Part shown: positions 44,400-55,400 of the stretch, piece after piece
Layout: every line of letters begins with the position of its first letter
Numbering within the stretch: position 1 is the first letter of the stretch
From: JASGCP01 sp965263285
Lineage (GTDB): Bacteria > Bacteroidota > Bacteroidia > Chitinophagales > Chitinophagaceae
DNA length: 64,000 nucleotides
Direction: 5' to 3'
Assembly (NCBI GenBank): GCA_965263285.1
Contig: CBDHHD010000004.1
Coordinates: forward strand, 248,001 to 312,000
The notes under the pieces: generated by a model
The model's database searches: none
What the model was told of the DNA's origin: nothing
The model's input: the letters and a program-made list of their open reading frames with translations, nothing else
Translations under genes and position numbers: made by a program

Positions 44400-45581
44400 C
44401 TAATAAGATGCTATTTGAATTATATTAAAATCAGCACCAGTTGAGGGTAGATTTGTAGCAATCTGATTCCATGTGTTTCCTATATCATTGCTTTCTAGAA
44501 GGAGTCCCCTTGCGCCTACAATCCATGCTTGATTGCCCAAAATAGCTATTCTATATAGGTTGAGATTATTATATGGTGATGGAAGCGCGATAGGTTTCCA
44601 GTTATTTCCACCATCTGACGTTTTTAATAAAACACCCATTCCACCAACAGCTAAGCCATACTGATTATTTGAAAAAAATTGAATATCATTTATTGCATTA
44701 TTTTGATTACCATGATATTGATAGGTTTTTGTCCATGTATTACCTTTGTCTACGGATTTATATATTGCTATTCCATCAAAACAGCCCATTCCAGCAATAA
44801 GTTCATTTGAAGACAACGAGCATAAAGAATAGAATCCTCCATCTGTTCCTACAACAGAAGTAAAATTCCAAGTTTTTCCACTATCGATAGTTTTGTATAA
44901 AAAACCACTAGCGATATCAATATTTTTTCTATACACGCCTGCCATATATCCCTCTCCGTTACTTGTAAATAATATTTTTGTAAATAATGCTGGTGATGTA
45001 TTAATAGAGTCGGTTTTTTGTAGAATAACCGGTTTATATGGAACAATTTCATTTAATATAGGTGATGTTTTGCATTTAAGTTCGTATGAGCTATCACCAG
45101 CTAAAAAAAATGATTCATTATAAATAGCAGATGTTGTAACTCCCGCGAATCTACTTTTGTTTCGATTTAATACTCCATCGTTTAGAGAAGACACTTGCCA
45201 AGAATTGCCTTTATTTAAAGAACATATTACATAAGGAAAGGTTACTGTACCACCTGGGCGATCTAAACCAGATGCTAATATAATAGGGTATTGAACAGAA
45301 AAACAATTTATTTGTCCAGGATATGGAGACTGGTAAATTAGTTGAAAATTTCCTGTAAAATGATCAGTAAAATAAGAAGCATATATTTTTGAAGAATCTG
45401 CAGAAGTTAAAAATAAAATATGGTTACTTCCATTTTGGTAATTTGCTGTAGAACTAGGAGAATTATTTAAATTTGATGGAGTTGCTTTATTACATGCTAT
45501 AAACAAAATAATATTTAAAAAAAGCAAAACAATTTTTATATTCTGTTTGCTATAAAGATAACTAGATTGATAAATGGTCAT
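44400..45581 (-). CDS. Beta-propeller lipoprotein with BNR/Asp-box repeats (Ycf48-like fold)
   Basis: This 393-residue protein carries a lipoprotein signal (hydrophobic stretch then FIAC, lipidated Cys near residue 30). Five Asp-box motifs of the type S-x-D-x-G-x-x-W are visible: NKGNSWQV, TIDSGKTWNF, SVDKGNTWTK, TSDGGNNWKP and SNDIGNTWNQ. Such repeats build sialidase-like or Ycf48-like beta-propellers; no sialidase active-site residues are evident. It is probably anchored at the cell surface or in the periplasm. The function is unknown. The preceding 44236-44399 includes a weak match to the hairpin-repeat terminus near 44318-44340. Confidence 0.8.
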   Translation of the reverse strand: MTIYQSSYLYSKQNIKIVLLFLNIILFIACNKATPSNLNNSPSSTANYQNGSNHILFLTSADSSKIYASYFTDHFTGNFQLIYQSPYPGQINCFSVQYPIILASGLDRPGGTVTFPYVICSLNKGNSWQVSSLNDGVLNRNKSRFAGVTTSAIYNESFFLAGDSSYELKCKTSPILNEIVPYKPVILQKTDSINTSPALFTKILFTSNGEGYMAGVYRKNIDIASGFLYKTIDSGKTWNFTSVVGTDGGFYSLCSLSSNELIAGMGCFDGIAIYKSVDKGNTWTKTYQYHGNQNNAINDIQFFSNNQYGLAVGGMGVLLKTSDGGNNWKPIALPSPYNNLNLYRIAILGNQAWIVGARGLLLESNDIGNTWNQIATNLPSTGADFNIIQIASY

Positions 45582-45727
45582 AGTTAAATTAATTAATTAG
45601 TTAAAATAATTGCAAAGATAGTATATACAATATGATTTTTTACGAATACATACATATATATTATATTATTATATATAACAAATATAGATATAACATCAAC
45701 ATATTCTCATATTAAGTTATTATACCA

Positions 45728-46720
45728 TTAATGAGCACATAAATTTGCTTGTTTTTTATTTTCAAAAGCTTCTTTAGGAGTCAGTCCTAACAAATCAAAC
45801 ATAGCATTGTCATCTAAAAAAGAAGGGTTAGGGGTAGTAAGTAGTTTATCGCCTGAAAAAATAGAATTAGCACCTGCCATAAAACAAATAGCTTGTTCAC
45901 TTACGGTAAGGTCTAATCTTCCTGCACTTAACCGCACCATAGCTTGAGGCATGAGTATTCTTGCGGTTGCAATCATACGAATTAATTCCCATGCATTTAC
46001 TTTTGAATTATGTGATAAAGGAGTGCCTTCTATAGGCACTAAAGCGTTGATAGGAACACTTTCGGGGTGTTCTGGTAACGTAGCTAAAGTATGTAACATT
46101 TGGATACGGTCTTGGTGTGTTTCTCCTAGTCCAATAATGCCTCCACAGCAAACAGAAATGCCTGCTTTTCTGACATGAGATAATGTTTTTATACGGTCTT
46201 CGTATGTACGAGTAGTAATAATTTCTTTGTAATATTCTTCGCTAGTATCTAAGTTGTGGTTATAAGCATATAATCCTGCATCGTGTAATTTTTTTGCTTG
46301 TTCAGGAGTTAGCATACCCAAGGTACAACATACTTCCATTCCCATATTATTAACAAGTTTAACCATCTCTAATATCTTGTCAAAATCTTTGTTATCTCTT
46401 ACCTCACGCCATGCAGCACCCATACAAAATCTGGTACTACCTGCTTCTTTTGCTTTTAATGCACTTTTTTTCACTTCTTTAATAGGTAATACCCCATGTG
46501 CTTTTACATTAGTATGATAACGCGCTGCTTGAGGGCAATAAGCACAATCTTCTGTACAACCTCCTGTTTTAATACTTAATAATGTACATACTTGAACCTC
46601 TCCTATTTTTTGATATTGATAATGCACTTGTCCCGCTCTAAAAATAAGTTTCATGAGGGGAGTATTGTAAATATCTTCTACTTGCTTTAGTGTCCAATTA
46701 TTTTTAATAAGATGTTCCAT
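45728..46720 (-). CDS. bioB: Biotin synthase
   Basis: This 330-residue radical-SAM enzyme inserts sulfur into dethiobiotin. The [4Fe-4S] ligands are Cys55, Cys59 and Cys62 (GGCTEDCAYCPQ). The [2Fe-2S]-side motifs include FCMGAAWREVRD, VCCTLGML, YNHNLDTS and VRLSAGR. The other bio genes are not in the window. Biotin made here would be used by the ligase at 7918-8694. Confidence 0.96.
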   Translation of the reverse strand: MEHLIKNNWTLKQVEDIYNTPLMKLIFRAGQVHYQYQKIGEVQVCTLLSIKTGGCTEDCAYCPQAARYHTNVKAHGVLPIKEVKKSALKAKEAGSTRFCMGAAWREVRDNKDFDKILEMVKLVNNMGMEVCCTLGMLTPEQAKKLHDAGLYAYNHNLDTSEEYYKEIITTRTYEDRIKTLSHVRKAGISVCCGGIIGLGETHQDRIQMLHTLATLPEHPESVPINALVPIEGTPLSHNSKVNAWELIRMIATARILMPQAMVRLSAGRLDLTVSEQAICFMAGANSIFSGDKLLTTPNPSFLDDNAMFDLLGLTPKEAFENKKQANLCAH

Positions 46721-46736
46721 GTATAGTAGTTTTTAG

Positions 46737-46744
46737 CAAAATTA
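46737..46744 (-). promoter_or_regulatory. Bacteroidota -7 box (TAATTTTG) for bioB
   Basis: On the minus strand TAATTTTG lies 16 bp upstream of the bioB ATG at 46720. Confidence 0.5.
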
Positions 46745-46783
46745 GATATAAATATACATATTAAAAACAATAAAATAAATAAG

Positions 46784-47833
46784 GGCTAAGTCCTTTTTTA
46801 AGGTGCTAAGAGGTTTTTAATAAGTGGCAACTACTCATGTATAGGTCCATACTCGTTTTTTATATCTTTTTCTTTCTTTTGTCTTGATACAAAAGAAAGA
46901 AACAAAGAAAAAATCAAGCCTGCAGATAAAGAGCTACAAAACTACGGCTCGCTACGCTAGCGAGAATGAATAGGAGGCGGTTAGGTATGAATCGTTATGA
47001 TGAGCTTATCCATAGTTATCTTTTATGTACATACTTTATGCTCATCATAACGATTCATATATAAAAATGTCCGCCTCCACATTCTCGCTGGTTGCTTCGC
47101 TGCCTCGTTTTGTAACGCTCTTTATCTGAGGGCTGTCCTCATTAGATACTTCCTATTATTTTGGCATAACTAAATTTAGTGTGAGGAAAAATTTAGTTTA
47201 CTAAAAGGCTACATCTTTTTTTGAGGTGCTGGGGGATATTTATGTTTTTGTAATTGCTCATATATAGGTTCATTATTTATTTTTTATATCTTTTTCTTTC
47301 TTTTGTCTTGATACAAAAGAAAGAAACAAAGAAAAAATCAAGCCTGCAGATAAAGAGCTACAAAACTACGGCTCGCTACGCTAGCGAGAATGAATGGGAG
47401 GCGGTTAGGTATGAATCGTTATGATGAGCTTATCCATAGTTATCTTTTATGTACATACTTTATGCTCATCATAACGATTCATATATAAAAATGTCCGCCT
47501 CCACATTCTCGCTGGTCGCTTCGCTCACCTCGTTTTGTAACGTTCTTTATCTGAGGGCAGTCCTCATCAGATATTTCCTATTATTTCCATATTTATATAT
47601 ATGTAATAATCCATGCTTCCAGCACCTCAAAAAAAGATGTAGCCCATATAAAATTGTTTTTACAAATATCCATTTTATTTTGTATCTTTGCATACTCCCT
47701 CACACTAAATTTAGTTATGCCATTATTTTCATATTTATAATTATTCGATCATCCATACACTTAATTAAACCTATTGAGTTAATTAAGTAGTTACAACTAT
47801 ATTTCTCTTAGCTTCTTAAAAAAGGATTTAGCC
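46784..47833. repeat. Hairpin repeat element, type ii, interrupted by a composite element
   Basis: Type ii ends (GGCTAAGTCC... and ...AAAGGATTTAGCC) with perfect 8-bp target duplications TAAATAAG at 46776-46783 and 47834-47841. The body is the full hairpin core; it is split at 47155-47162/47722-47729 by the composite element, itself duplicated ATTATTTT. Removing the insert restores a normal ~0.48-kb type ii element. Confidence 0.88.
47163..47721. mobile_element. Composite ISL3-end element carrying a hairpin repeat (copy 3)
   Basis: A 559-bp unit almost identical to copy 2 (29734-30294), with perfect 8-bp target duplications ATTATTTT (47155-47162 and 47722-47729). Internal type i hairpin repeat at about 47207-47643. 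It carries the outward -7 box TATCTTTG at 47683-47690. It sits inside the type ii hairpin element at 46784-47833. Confidence 0.9.
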
Positions 47834-48246
47834 TAAATAAGCATAACGACTTATTTAATGAGCGACCAAGAAGAAATATATTTTTATAACTACTCAGATA
47901 TTAAATTAGCATTCAATAACTTGCTAATGAAATCGTTTGTTACTCTAATAAAATCGCTGGGCGATTGCTATCCATTTTGTAACTATTTATCTGAAAGCAG
48001 TCCTCATGAAATATTCCCTATTATTTCTATGCCTATACTTATTGCAATACTAATCTATTCAACTAAATCTATTGAGTAAACTAAGTAGTTATTAAATAAG
48101 TGAAATAGTATCCTCAATAAATAAGTCTTTATAACTAATTTATATATAACCAATGTTCTTCAATAAGTCTATTGATATAACTAAGTGTAGTTGCGAAAGA
48201 ATTAAGTTAGCATCATTCTCCTACTTGTAAGTAATGTATGTTCACT
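47834..48246. other. Non-coding region with repeat fragments
   Basis: 47841-47886 (minus strand) carries the GCTCATTAAATAAGTCGTTA motif family; 47985-48085 follows the right arm of hairpin repeats (TCTGAAAGCAGTCCTCATGA and CTATTGAGTAAACTAAGTAG). An open frame at 47858-48079 is made of these pieces and is not treated as a gene. The rest is featureless. Confidence 0.5.
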
Positions 48247-49020
48247 TTATTTCTTGATTATCTTCATTAATAAAGTGGTATTGTTATATACATAAGGCAT
48301 ATGGTAATGTACAGGCAAAAAGCTTACGATATATCCTTCTAATTGCAATTCTATAGATAGTTGTTTAGCGAAATCGTTAGGAATATTTTCTGATAAGAAA
48401 AATTTAGATGCAGGAGCAATGAGCACTTCTTTTTTAGTTACGCGTAATAACTCTTTAATAGCTTGATAGTGAAATTCGTATGGAAATAGTTTTCCAGTGC
48501 CATCTAAACCGCCACTTTCCAGATTTGCATAAGCAAATAATAAATGAACACTCCATGTTATATCAAAATAGTTGTCTTGGAAAGGTAAATGAGGAAGAGA
48601 AGCAGCTATGTACCTTCCTTCTTTTTTACCTTGTACAAAATCATCTAAAAAAAGATTCCCTGTTTTTTTTCTAACTTCATGTAAAGCTTCAATATCAAAA
48701 TCAGAAACGAACACATCTCTTTTTTGTTTATCTTCTTTATACATTTTATATGTCTTTTCTATACTATTCTTTAATTCAATTTCTAATTCTTGTTTTGATT
48801 TTGAATATAAGGGGTCAACTGCAATAGTATCAATACCATGTTGTTTTAATTCTAGAGAAACTGTACCAGGACCTCCTGGGCAATCTAATATTTTTAATCC
48901 TTTTAAATCCGATATGCAAGATATATTCATTAAATCTAATATAATTTTAAGAGGTCGCCCTATAAAAACAATGTTTGTAAAAACGATGCTATAATTTTTT
49001 TTTGAAGAAACCTTGTTCAT
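48247..49020 (-). CDS. Class I SAM-dependent methyltransferase
   Basis: This 257-residue protein has motif I LKILDCPGGPGTVSLEL (SAM-binding Gly-x-Gly variant, about residues 40-56), an acidic motif end TIAVDPLYS, and the post-core LPFQDNYFDITWSVHLL and ELLRVTKKEVLIAP typical of Methyltransf_11-type enzymes. The substrate is unknown. It is transcribed away from the NRPS-PKS gene, with 392 bp of repeat-derived DNA between them; it could tailor the NRPS product, but that is only suggested by position. Confidence 0.82.
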   Translation of the reverse strand: MNKVSSKKNYSIVFTNIVFIGRPLKIILDLMNISCISDLKGLKILDCPGGPGTVSLELKQHGIDTIAVDPLYSKSKQELEIELKNSIEKTYKMYKEDKQKRDVFVSDFDIEALHEVRKKTGNLFLDDFVQGKKEGRYIAASLPHLPFQDNYFDITWSVHLLFAYANLESGGLDGTGKLFPYEFHYQAIKELLRVTKKEVLIAPASKFFLSENIPNDFAKQLSIELQLEGYIVSFLPVHYHMPYVYNNTTLLMKIIKK

Positions 49021-49106
49021 AATGTGTTATATTAAAAGTATAAAGATATTTATAAAGATATATTATTTTCGGAACTGATCATTAAATAAGTCATTATAGC
49101 AAATTT

Positions 49107-49304
49107 ACAGCTCACTACGCTATCGAGAATGAATGGGAGCAGTTAGGTATAAATCCGCCTCCACATTCTCGCTGGTCGATCCTCGTGCCTTGTTTTGTAA
49201 CGCTCTTTATCTAAGAGCAGTCCTCATCAAATATTTCCTATTATTCCCTTGTTTATATTTATTTAATAATCAATGCTTTCAGCACCTCAAAAAAAGATGT
49301 AGCC
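49107..49304. repeat. Degenerate hairpin repeat, right half
   Basis: Starting near CAGCTCACTACGCTATCGAG and running through CATTCTCGCTGGTCG to the terminus ...AAAGATGTAGCC. The central stem is largely deleted. It lies just upstream of the NRPS promoter region. Confidence 0.75.
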
Positions 49305-49331
49305 TATTCTTCAACTACAAAATTTAGGTTT

Positions 49332-49379
49332 AAAATATATTTTATCTTTGCGGTTGCTCACTAAAAAAGTTGTTATACC
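49332..49379 (+). promoter_or_regulatory. Promoter-leader block of the NRPS-PKS gene, shared with other sites
   Basis: Contains the -7 box TATCTTTG (49343-49350), about 60 bp before the ATG, followed by GCTCACTAAAAAAGTTGTTA. A very similar block (TATCTTTG at 63754-63761, then GCTCATTAAAAAAATCGTTA) lies at 63744-63790, downstream of the same gene in the same orientation, and degenerate versions at 49055-49100 and, inverted, at 47841-47886. Confidence 0.6.
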
Positions 49380-49412
49380 AATATACTATTTCTATCAACA
49401 AACTTTTGAAAC

Positions 49413-52400
49413 ATGGTGACTATGCATAAAAATTTACATATGTCTCATTTGCAAAAAAAAGCAATAGTTATAGGAGAGACTCACTTATGTATAGAGTGCA
49501 TCAAGCATTTATTACAAAAACATTGGCTAATGATTGGTGTTGTTTCAAAAGATAAAAAAGTGATTCGTTGGTGTGAGGAGAATAGCGTCCCTCGTTATTC
49601 ATTAGATACTATTCAACAAATAGAAGTCGCTCCTTGTTATGTATTTAGCATTATTAACCCTTATATGCTTACAAATGCTTTATTGCATCAGTTGCAAAGT
49701 ATTCAGTCATTTAATTATCACGATAGCCTATTGCCTAAATATGCAGGGGTAAATAGTACCACCTGGGCAATATGGAATAATGAACAGGAACACGGCATTT
49801 CCTTTCATGAAATAACGGGAGAAATTGATACGGGAGATCTATATTATCAACAAAAAATTATAATAGAGAAAGAAGAGAGTGCTCTGTCTTTAAATATAAA
49901 ATGTACCGAAGAGGCATTGAAAGGATTTAGACATCTCATTAAAGGTATAGAAACCAATACTTTAAAAGGAGTTAAACAAGATCTTGCTATACGAACATAT
50001 TATGGGCGTGAATATATTTGTGATAACTATGGATATGTACATTCAAATTTTGATAATGATAATTTGAATAGATTATGGAGGGCTTTAAACTTTGGTGATG
50101 ACTATAAAAATCCAATAGCAAGTATTAAAGTATTTAGTCAAGGGCAAAGTTATATATTAACGAAAAAAAAGACAAATGAGCTCATAGGTATAAATGGTTA
50201 TAAAAACATAGAGTTCAAAACAATTTATGGCAAAGAAATGAAGGGTATTAGTTTGCCTCAAGAGGTAGATCATTATGTTTTAAGCAATGAGCAACTTAAT
50301 ATTATTAAAGAGATTAAACGAAAAGAATTAAAAACCTTTATCTATTTTAGAGATAAGTTGTCTTCTTATTCTTTGGAGACAGGTCTTTTTAGAGATTTAA
50401 ATTGTTCAGAAAAAAAATGTTGTAAAACGACCTTGTCTATTACTTTGGAGGATTTGTCCTTATTCCTTATTATTATTTTAAAACATTTGTGTTCAGAGCC
50501 TATAGGGATTAAAGTGTATAAAGATATGAGCCAAGAGTATCCGTTTAATTCTTTATTACATTTGGTGGAGGCTGTAAGTATCATAGGTGTTGCTGAAGAT
50601 ATTCTTTCTAAATCAATGCAAGTCTTGTCAGATGAAGTAGAGAAAGAATTAGAAGGATTGGGTAGGATATGTATAAAGGATTTTTATTATAGATATCAAT
50701 TGGATATGACAACCGAGCTAGCTATCGTGTCTGAGAAATATACAGTTATAGATGAGCATCGTGTTTTGTTTAAGATACAAGATGCCAGATTGTATATAGA
50801 ATTTTTTAAAGAGGACAAAGATATGGTTGATGTTTTTATAAATACTATTAGTTTATTTCAACGATATAAGAAAGAGAATAAGTTTTTTTTATATACGCTT
50901 AAAAATATTCCTTTGATAAGTGATGAGGAATATCAAAAGTGGGTAGTGGATTATAACAAAACAGAAAAAGAGTATCCTAAAGGCAAAACCATACATCAGC
51001 TATTTGAAGAACAAGTAGTAAGAACGCCAAATAATATAGCGGTGGTTTTTGAGGATAAAAAATTAACTTATCAGGAGTTGAATAATAGGGCTAATCAGTT
51101 AGCACATTATTTACACAATAACTATCATACTAAAGCAGACGATATCATTTGTTTGTTGTTAGAGCGAAGCGAGTGGATGATTATTGCTATTTTAGGAGTG
51201 CTTAAAAGCGGAGCGGCTTATTGTCCTATCTCTCCTGAGTATCCAGAAGAAAGAATTCTATTTATTTTGCAAGACACACAACCTAAGTGTTTAATTACAA
51301 ATTACAAATTGAAAATTGAAAATGTTCAGTTTCCAATTGTTAATTTAATGGATGAAGAGTTTATAAAAATATTATATTCATTAACCATTAACCATTTACC
51401 ATTAACCATTAGCTCTCATGCTTTGGCATATATTATTTACACATCTGGAACAACGGGAAATCCTAAAGGGGTGATGATAGAGCATCTATCTGTAATAAAT
51501 CTTAGATATGCTTTTGATAATTTATTTATATGGCAAGAGAACGAAAGGATAATTAACTTTTCATCATATGTTTTTGATGCTTCGATGGAGCAATTTTTTT
51601 TGTCGCTTCTAAAAGGATTTACTCTTTTTATGATACCAGAAAGATTAATACAAGATGTAGATGGCTTAATTAGTTTTATAAATGAAAATAAGATTACACA
51701 CTTTCACACAACACCTTCTTATTTTGGTAGTTTGCCAATAGTGACATTGTCAACATTAAATAGATTGATTCTTGGAGGAGAAAGGTTAACAAAAGAAATA
51801 AGAAATAAAGTATATAAAATAGTATTGGATAATATACTTTTTTTAAATGAGTATGGGCCTACGGAGACTACTGTTACTAGCCTCGTTTCTTCTTTAAATA
51901 ATACAATTGATTTAAATATAGGAGCTCCCATATCAAATACTTATATATATATATTAAATAAAGAGGGACTTTTATTACCCCAAGGAAGTATTGGTGAATT
52001 ATATATTGGGGGTGATGGTGTAGCAAGAGGATATTTGAATAGATCCGAACTAACCGCAGAAAAATTTATTAGCAATTCTTTTCAGACAGAAGAAGAAAAA
52101 CAACAAAATAGAAATAGTAGGTTGTATAAAACAGGAGATGTAGTGCGCATGCTACCCGACGGTAATATTGAATATATAGGGAGAAATGACTTTCAAGTGA
52201 AAATAAGGGGCTATAGAATTGAATTAGGAGAGATAGAGATTAGGATTCAAGGATTAAAGGATGAACAAGCTATTCAACAAGCTGTAGTGTTGGTTAATGA
52301 GAAAGCGGATAATAAATATTTAGTGGGATATTTTGTAGCTAAGGAGCAAGTGGATGTAGAAGAATTGAGAAGTTATTTATTGAAACACTTGCCTGAATAC

Positions 52401-55400
52401 ATGGTGCCTACCAGATTGTTGCAAATAGAGCAGATGCCTTTAACGGTGAATGGCAAGTTGGATAGAAAAGCATTATTAAATATAAAATATAAAATAACTG
52501 ATGAAGTTGTAGAATTACCAAAGAACAATACGGAAGAGCGGTTATTAAAAATATGGTCAAATTTGTTACAAATCTCGGAATCGGATTTAAGTACAACGCA
52601 ATCATTTTTTAGATTGGGAGTGAATAGTATTTTGAGTATTCGTTTAATGAATCTAATAAATAAGGAGTTTAATACTTCTTTTTCTGTTAGAATTATCTTT
52701 GAAAGAAATACCATTCGCCAGTTAGCCGAGTATCTATTGTCAGATAATACTGAAAAAATAGCTATAACAAAGCAAGTATTTAGTAGTGAAGAAGAGCAAG
52801 TATTATCCTACGCACAAAATAGGTTATGGTTTATCTATCAGTATGATAAGAAAAATAGTGTAGTCTATAATATACCAATGGTGTTTGAATTGAACAAGGC
52901 AGTAGATAAAGAAAAGCTAAAAGAGGCATTGCTATTTGTAGTAGAGAAGCATGAGATTCTACGAACAATTATTGAAGAAAATGAAAAAGGTATCTTGTAT
53001 CAGTCTGTTAAGGCGATATCAGATAATCTAATACAAGAAGAAGTTTATATTAGTAAGAGTGATGTAGAAAAAAAGATATTAAATATTGTAAGGTATTTGT
53101 TTCAGTTAGATAAGGAATTGCCTATACAGATAAAGTTTTTTATACCTAAAAAGAAAGATGGTAAAATTGTATTAACGATAGTGATTCATCATATAGCTTT
53201 TGATGGATGGTCGGTAGAGGTGTTTCAAAAAGAAGTTTATTATGCATATCAACTATTAGTTAATCAAAAGCCATTAACACATACAACAAACATACAATAT
53301 AAGGATTATGCTGTATGGCAAAGGGATTTTTTACAAGGGGAAAGATGGGATAAAGAATTGAATTATTGGAAAGGTCAATTAAAGGGATATAATAATAGTC
53401 ATTTGCCTGTTGATTTTTCTCGTCCTTTGCAAATGAATTATGAGGGAGATGCTATTGTTTCGTTGTTGTCAAAAGAAAATAGTCAAAATTTAAAAGCAGT
53501 AGCTAAAGAATTAAATGCAAGTCTATATAGTGTTTTGTTATCTGGTTATTATTTATTTTTGTCTGCCTATAGCAATGAGCAAGATATTATAGCAGGATCT
53601 CCCTTTGCAAATAGGTATTATGCAGGTACGGAAGAGATGATTGGCTTTTTTGTAAACAGCTTAGCACTAAGGATACATATAGATTTTAAAGATACTTTGA
53701 AAGCATATATTGAAAAAGTAAATACAATTGTTGTGCAAGGGCAAAACAATCAAGATATTCCTTTTGAGCAATTGGTAGAGGAATTGCATGTAGAACGAGA
53801 TACAAGTCGCCATCCTATTTTTCAAATTATGTTTGGGGTTCAAGATTTTGGCAACCATAATGATAAGACATTGTTTAAGTCTTATCAAAGTAACAGAATA
53901 AATAGAATGCCAGCAAAATTTGATATAACTACGATGTTATCTGAAAGAAATGATGGATTGCAAATTTATTTTAACTATGCTACGGTATTATATAAACGAG
54001 AAACAATAGAACGATTTGTTAAGACGTACGAATTTATTCTAACGCAGATAGTGAGAGAACAATTAAATAGTAATTTAAACTCAATAAGATTTATAGATGA
54101 TAGAGAGTATAACTATCTTTTATATGACTACAACAAAACCGAAAGAGAGTATCCCCAAGATAAAACCATACACCAGCTATTTGAAGAGCAAGTAGCAAGA
54201 ACGCCGAATAATATAGCGGTGGTTTTTGAGGATAAGCAATTAACTTATCAAGAATTGAATAATAGAGCTAATCAGTTAGCACATTATTTGCACAATAACT
54301 ATCATACTAAAGCAGATGATATTATTTGTTTGTTATTAGAACGCAGCGAATGGATGATTATTGCTATTTTAGGAGTGCTTAAGAGCGGAGCAGCTTATTG
54401 TCCTATCTCTCCCGAATACCCTGAAGAGCTGATATTGTTTATTTTACAAGACACTCAACCTAAGTGTTTAATTACAAATTGCAAATTGAAAATTGAAAAT
54501 GTTCAGTTTCTAATTGTTAATTTAACAGATGAACAATTTCTAAAAGAATTATATTCATTTACCATTAAACATTTACCATTAACCATTAGCTCTCGTTCTT
54601 TAGCGTATATTATCTATACCTCAGGCACAACGGGGAATCCTAAAGGAGTGATGATAGAGCATTTATCTGTAATAAATCTTAGATATGCTTTTGATAATTT
54701 ATTTGTATGGCAAGAGAAGGAAAGGGTAATTAACTTTTCATCATATGTTTTTGATGCTTCTACGGAGCAATTTTTTTTGTCACTTCTAAAGGGATTTACT
54801 CTTTTTATGATACCAGAAAGATTAATACAAGATGTAGATGGCTTAATTAGTTTTATAAATGAAAATGAGATTACACACTTTCACACAACGCCTTCTTATT
54901 TTGATAGCTTGCCAATAGTAACATTGCCAACATTAAATAGATTGATTCTTGGTGGAGAAAGGGTAACAAAAGAAACAAGAAATAAAATAGTATTGGATAA
55001 TACACTTTTTTTTAATAAGTATGGTCCTACAGAAACTACTGTAACAAGCCTTATTTCCATATTAAGGAATACGAGTGATGTAAATATAGGAACTCCCATA
55101 TCTAATATTTGTATATACATATTAAATAAAGAAGGGCTTTTGCTACCTCAAGGAAGCATTGGTGAATTATATATTGGTGGCGATGGTGTGTCACGAGGTT
55201 ATTTAAATAGATTCGAACTAACGGCAGAAAAATTTATTCAAAACCCTTTTCAAAGAGAAGAAGAAAAACAACAAAATAGAAAAGGTCGACTATATAAAAC
55301 AGGAGATTTAGTGCGAATGCTCCCCGATGGTAATATTGAATATATAGGCAGGAATGATTTTCAAGTGAAGATAAGGGGATATAGAATTGAATTAGGAGAG

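Noticed and set aside
47858..48079. 73-codon ORF
   Set aside because: Its right half is a degenerate hairpin-repeat arm and its left half overlaps the promoter-leader repeat.
48247..49020. Assigning the methyltransferase to the NRPS pathway
   Set aside because: It is divergent, separated by repeat debris, and has no domain tying it to peptide tailoring; left as a possibility only.
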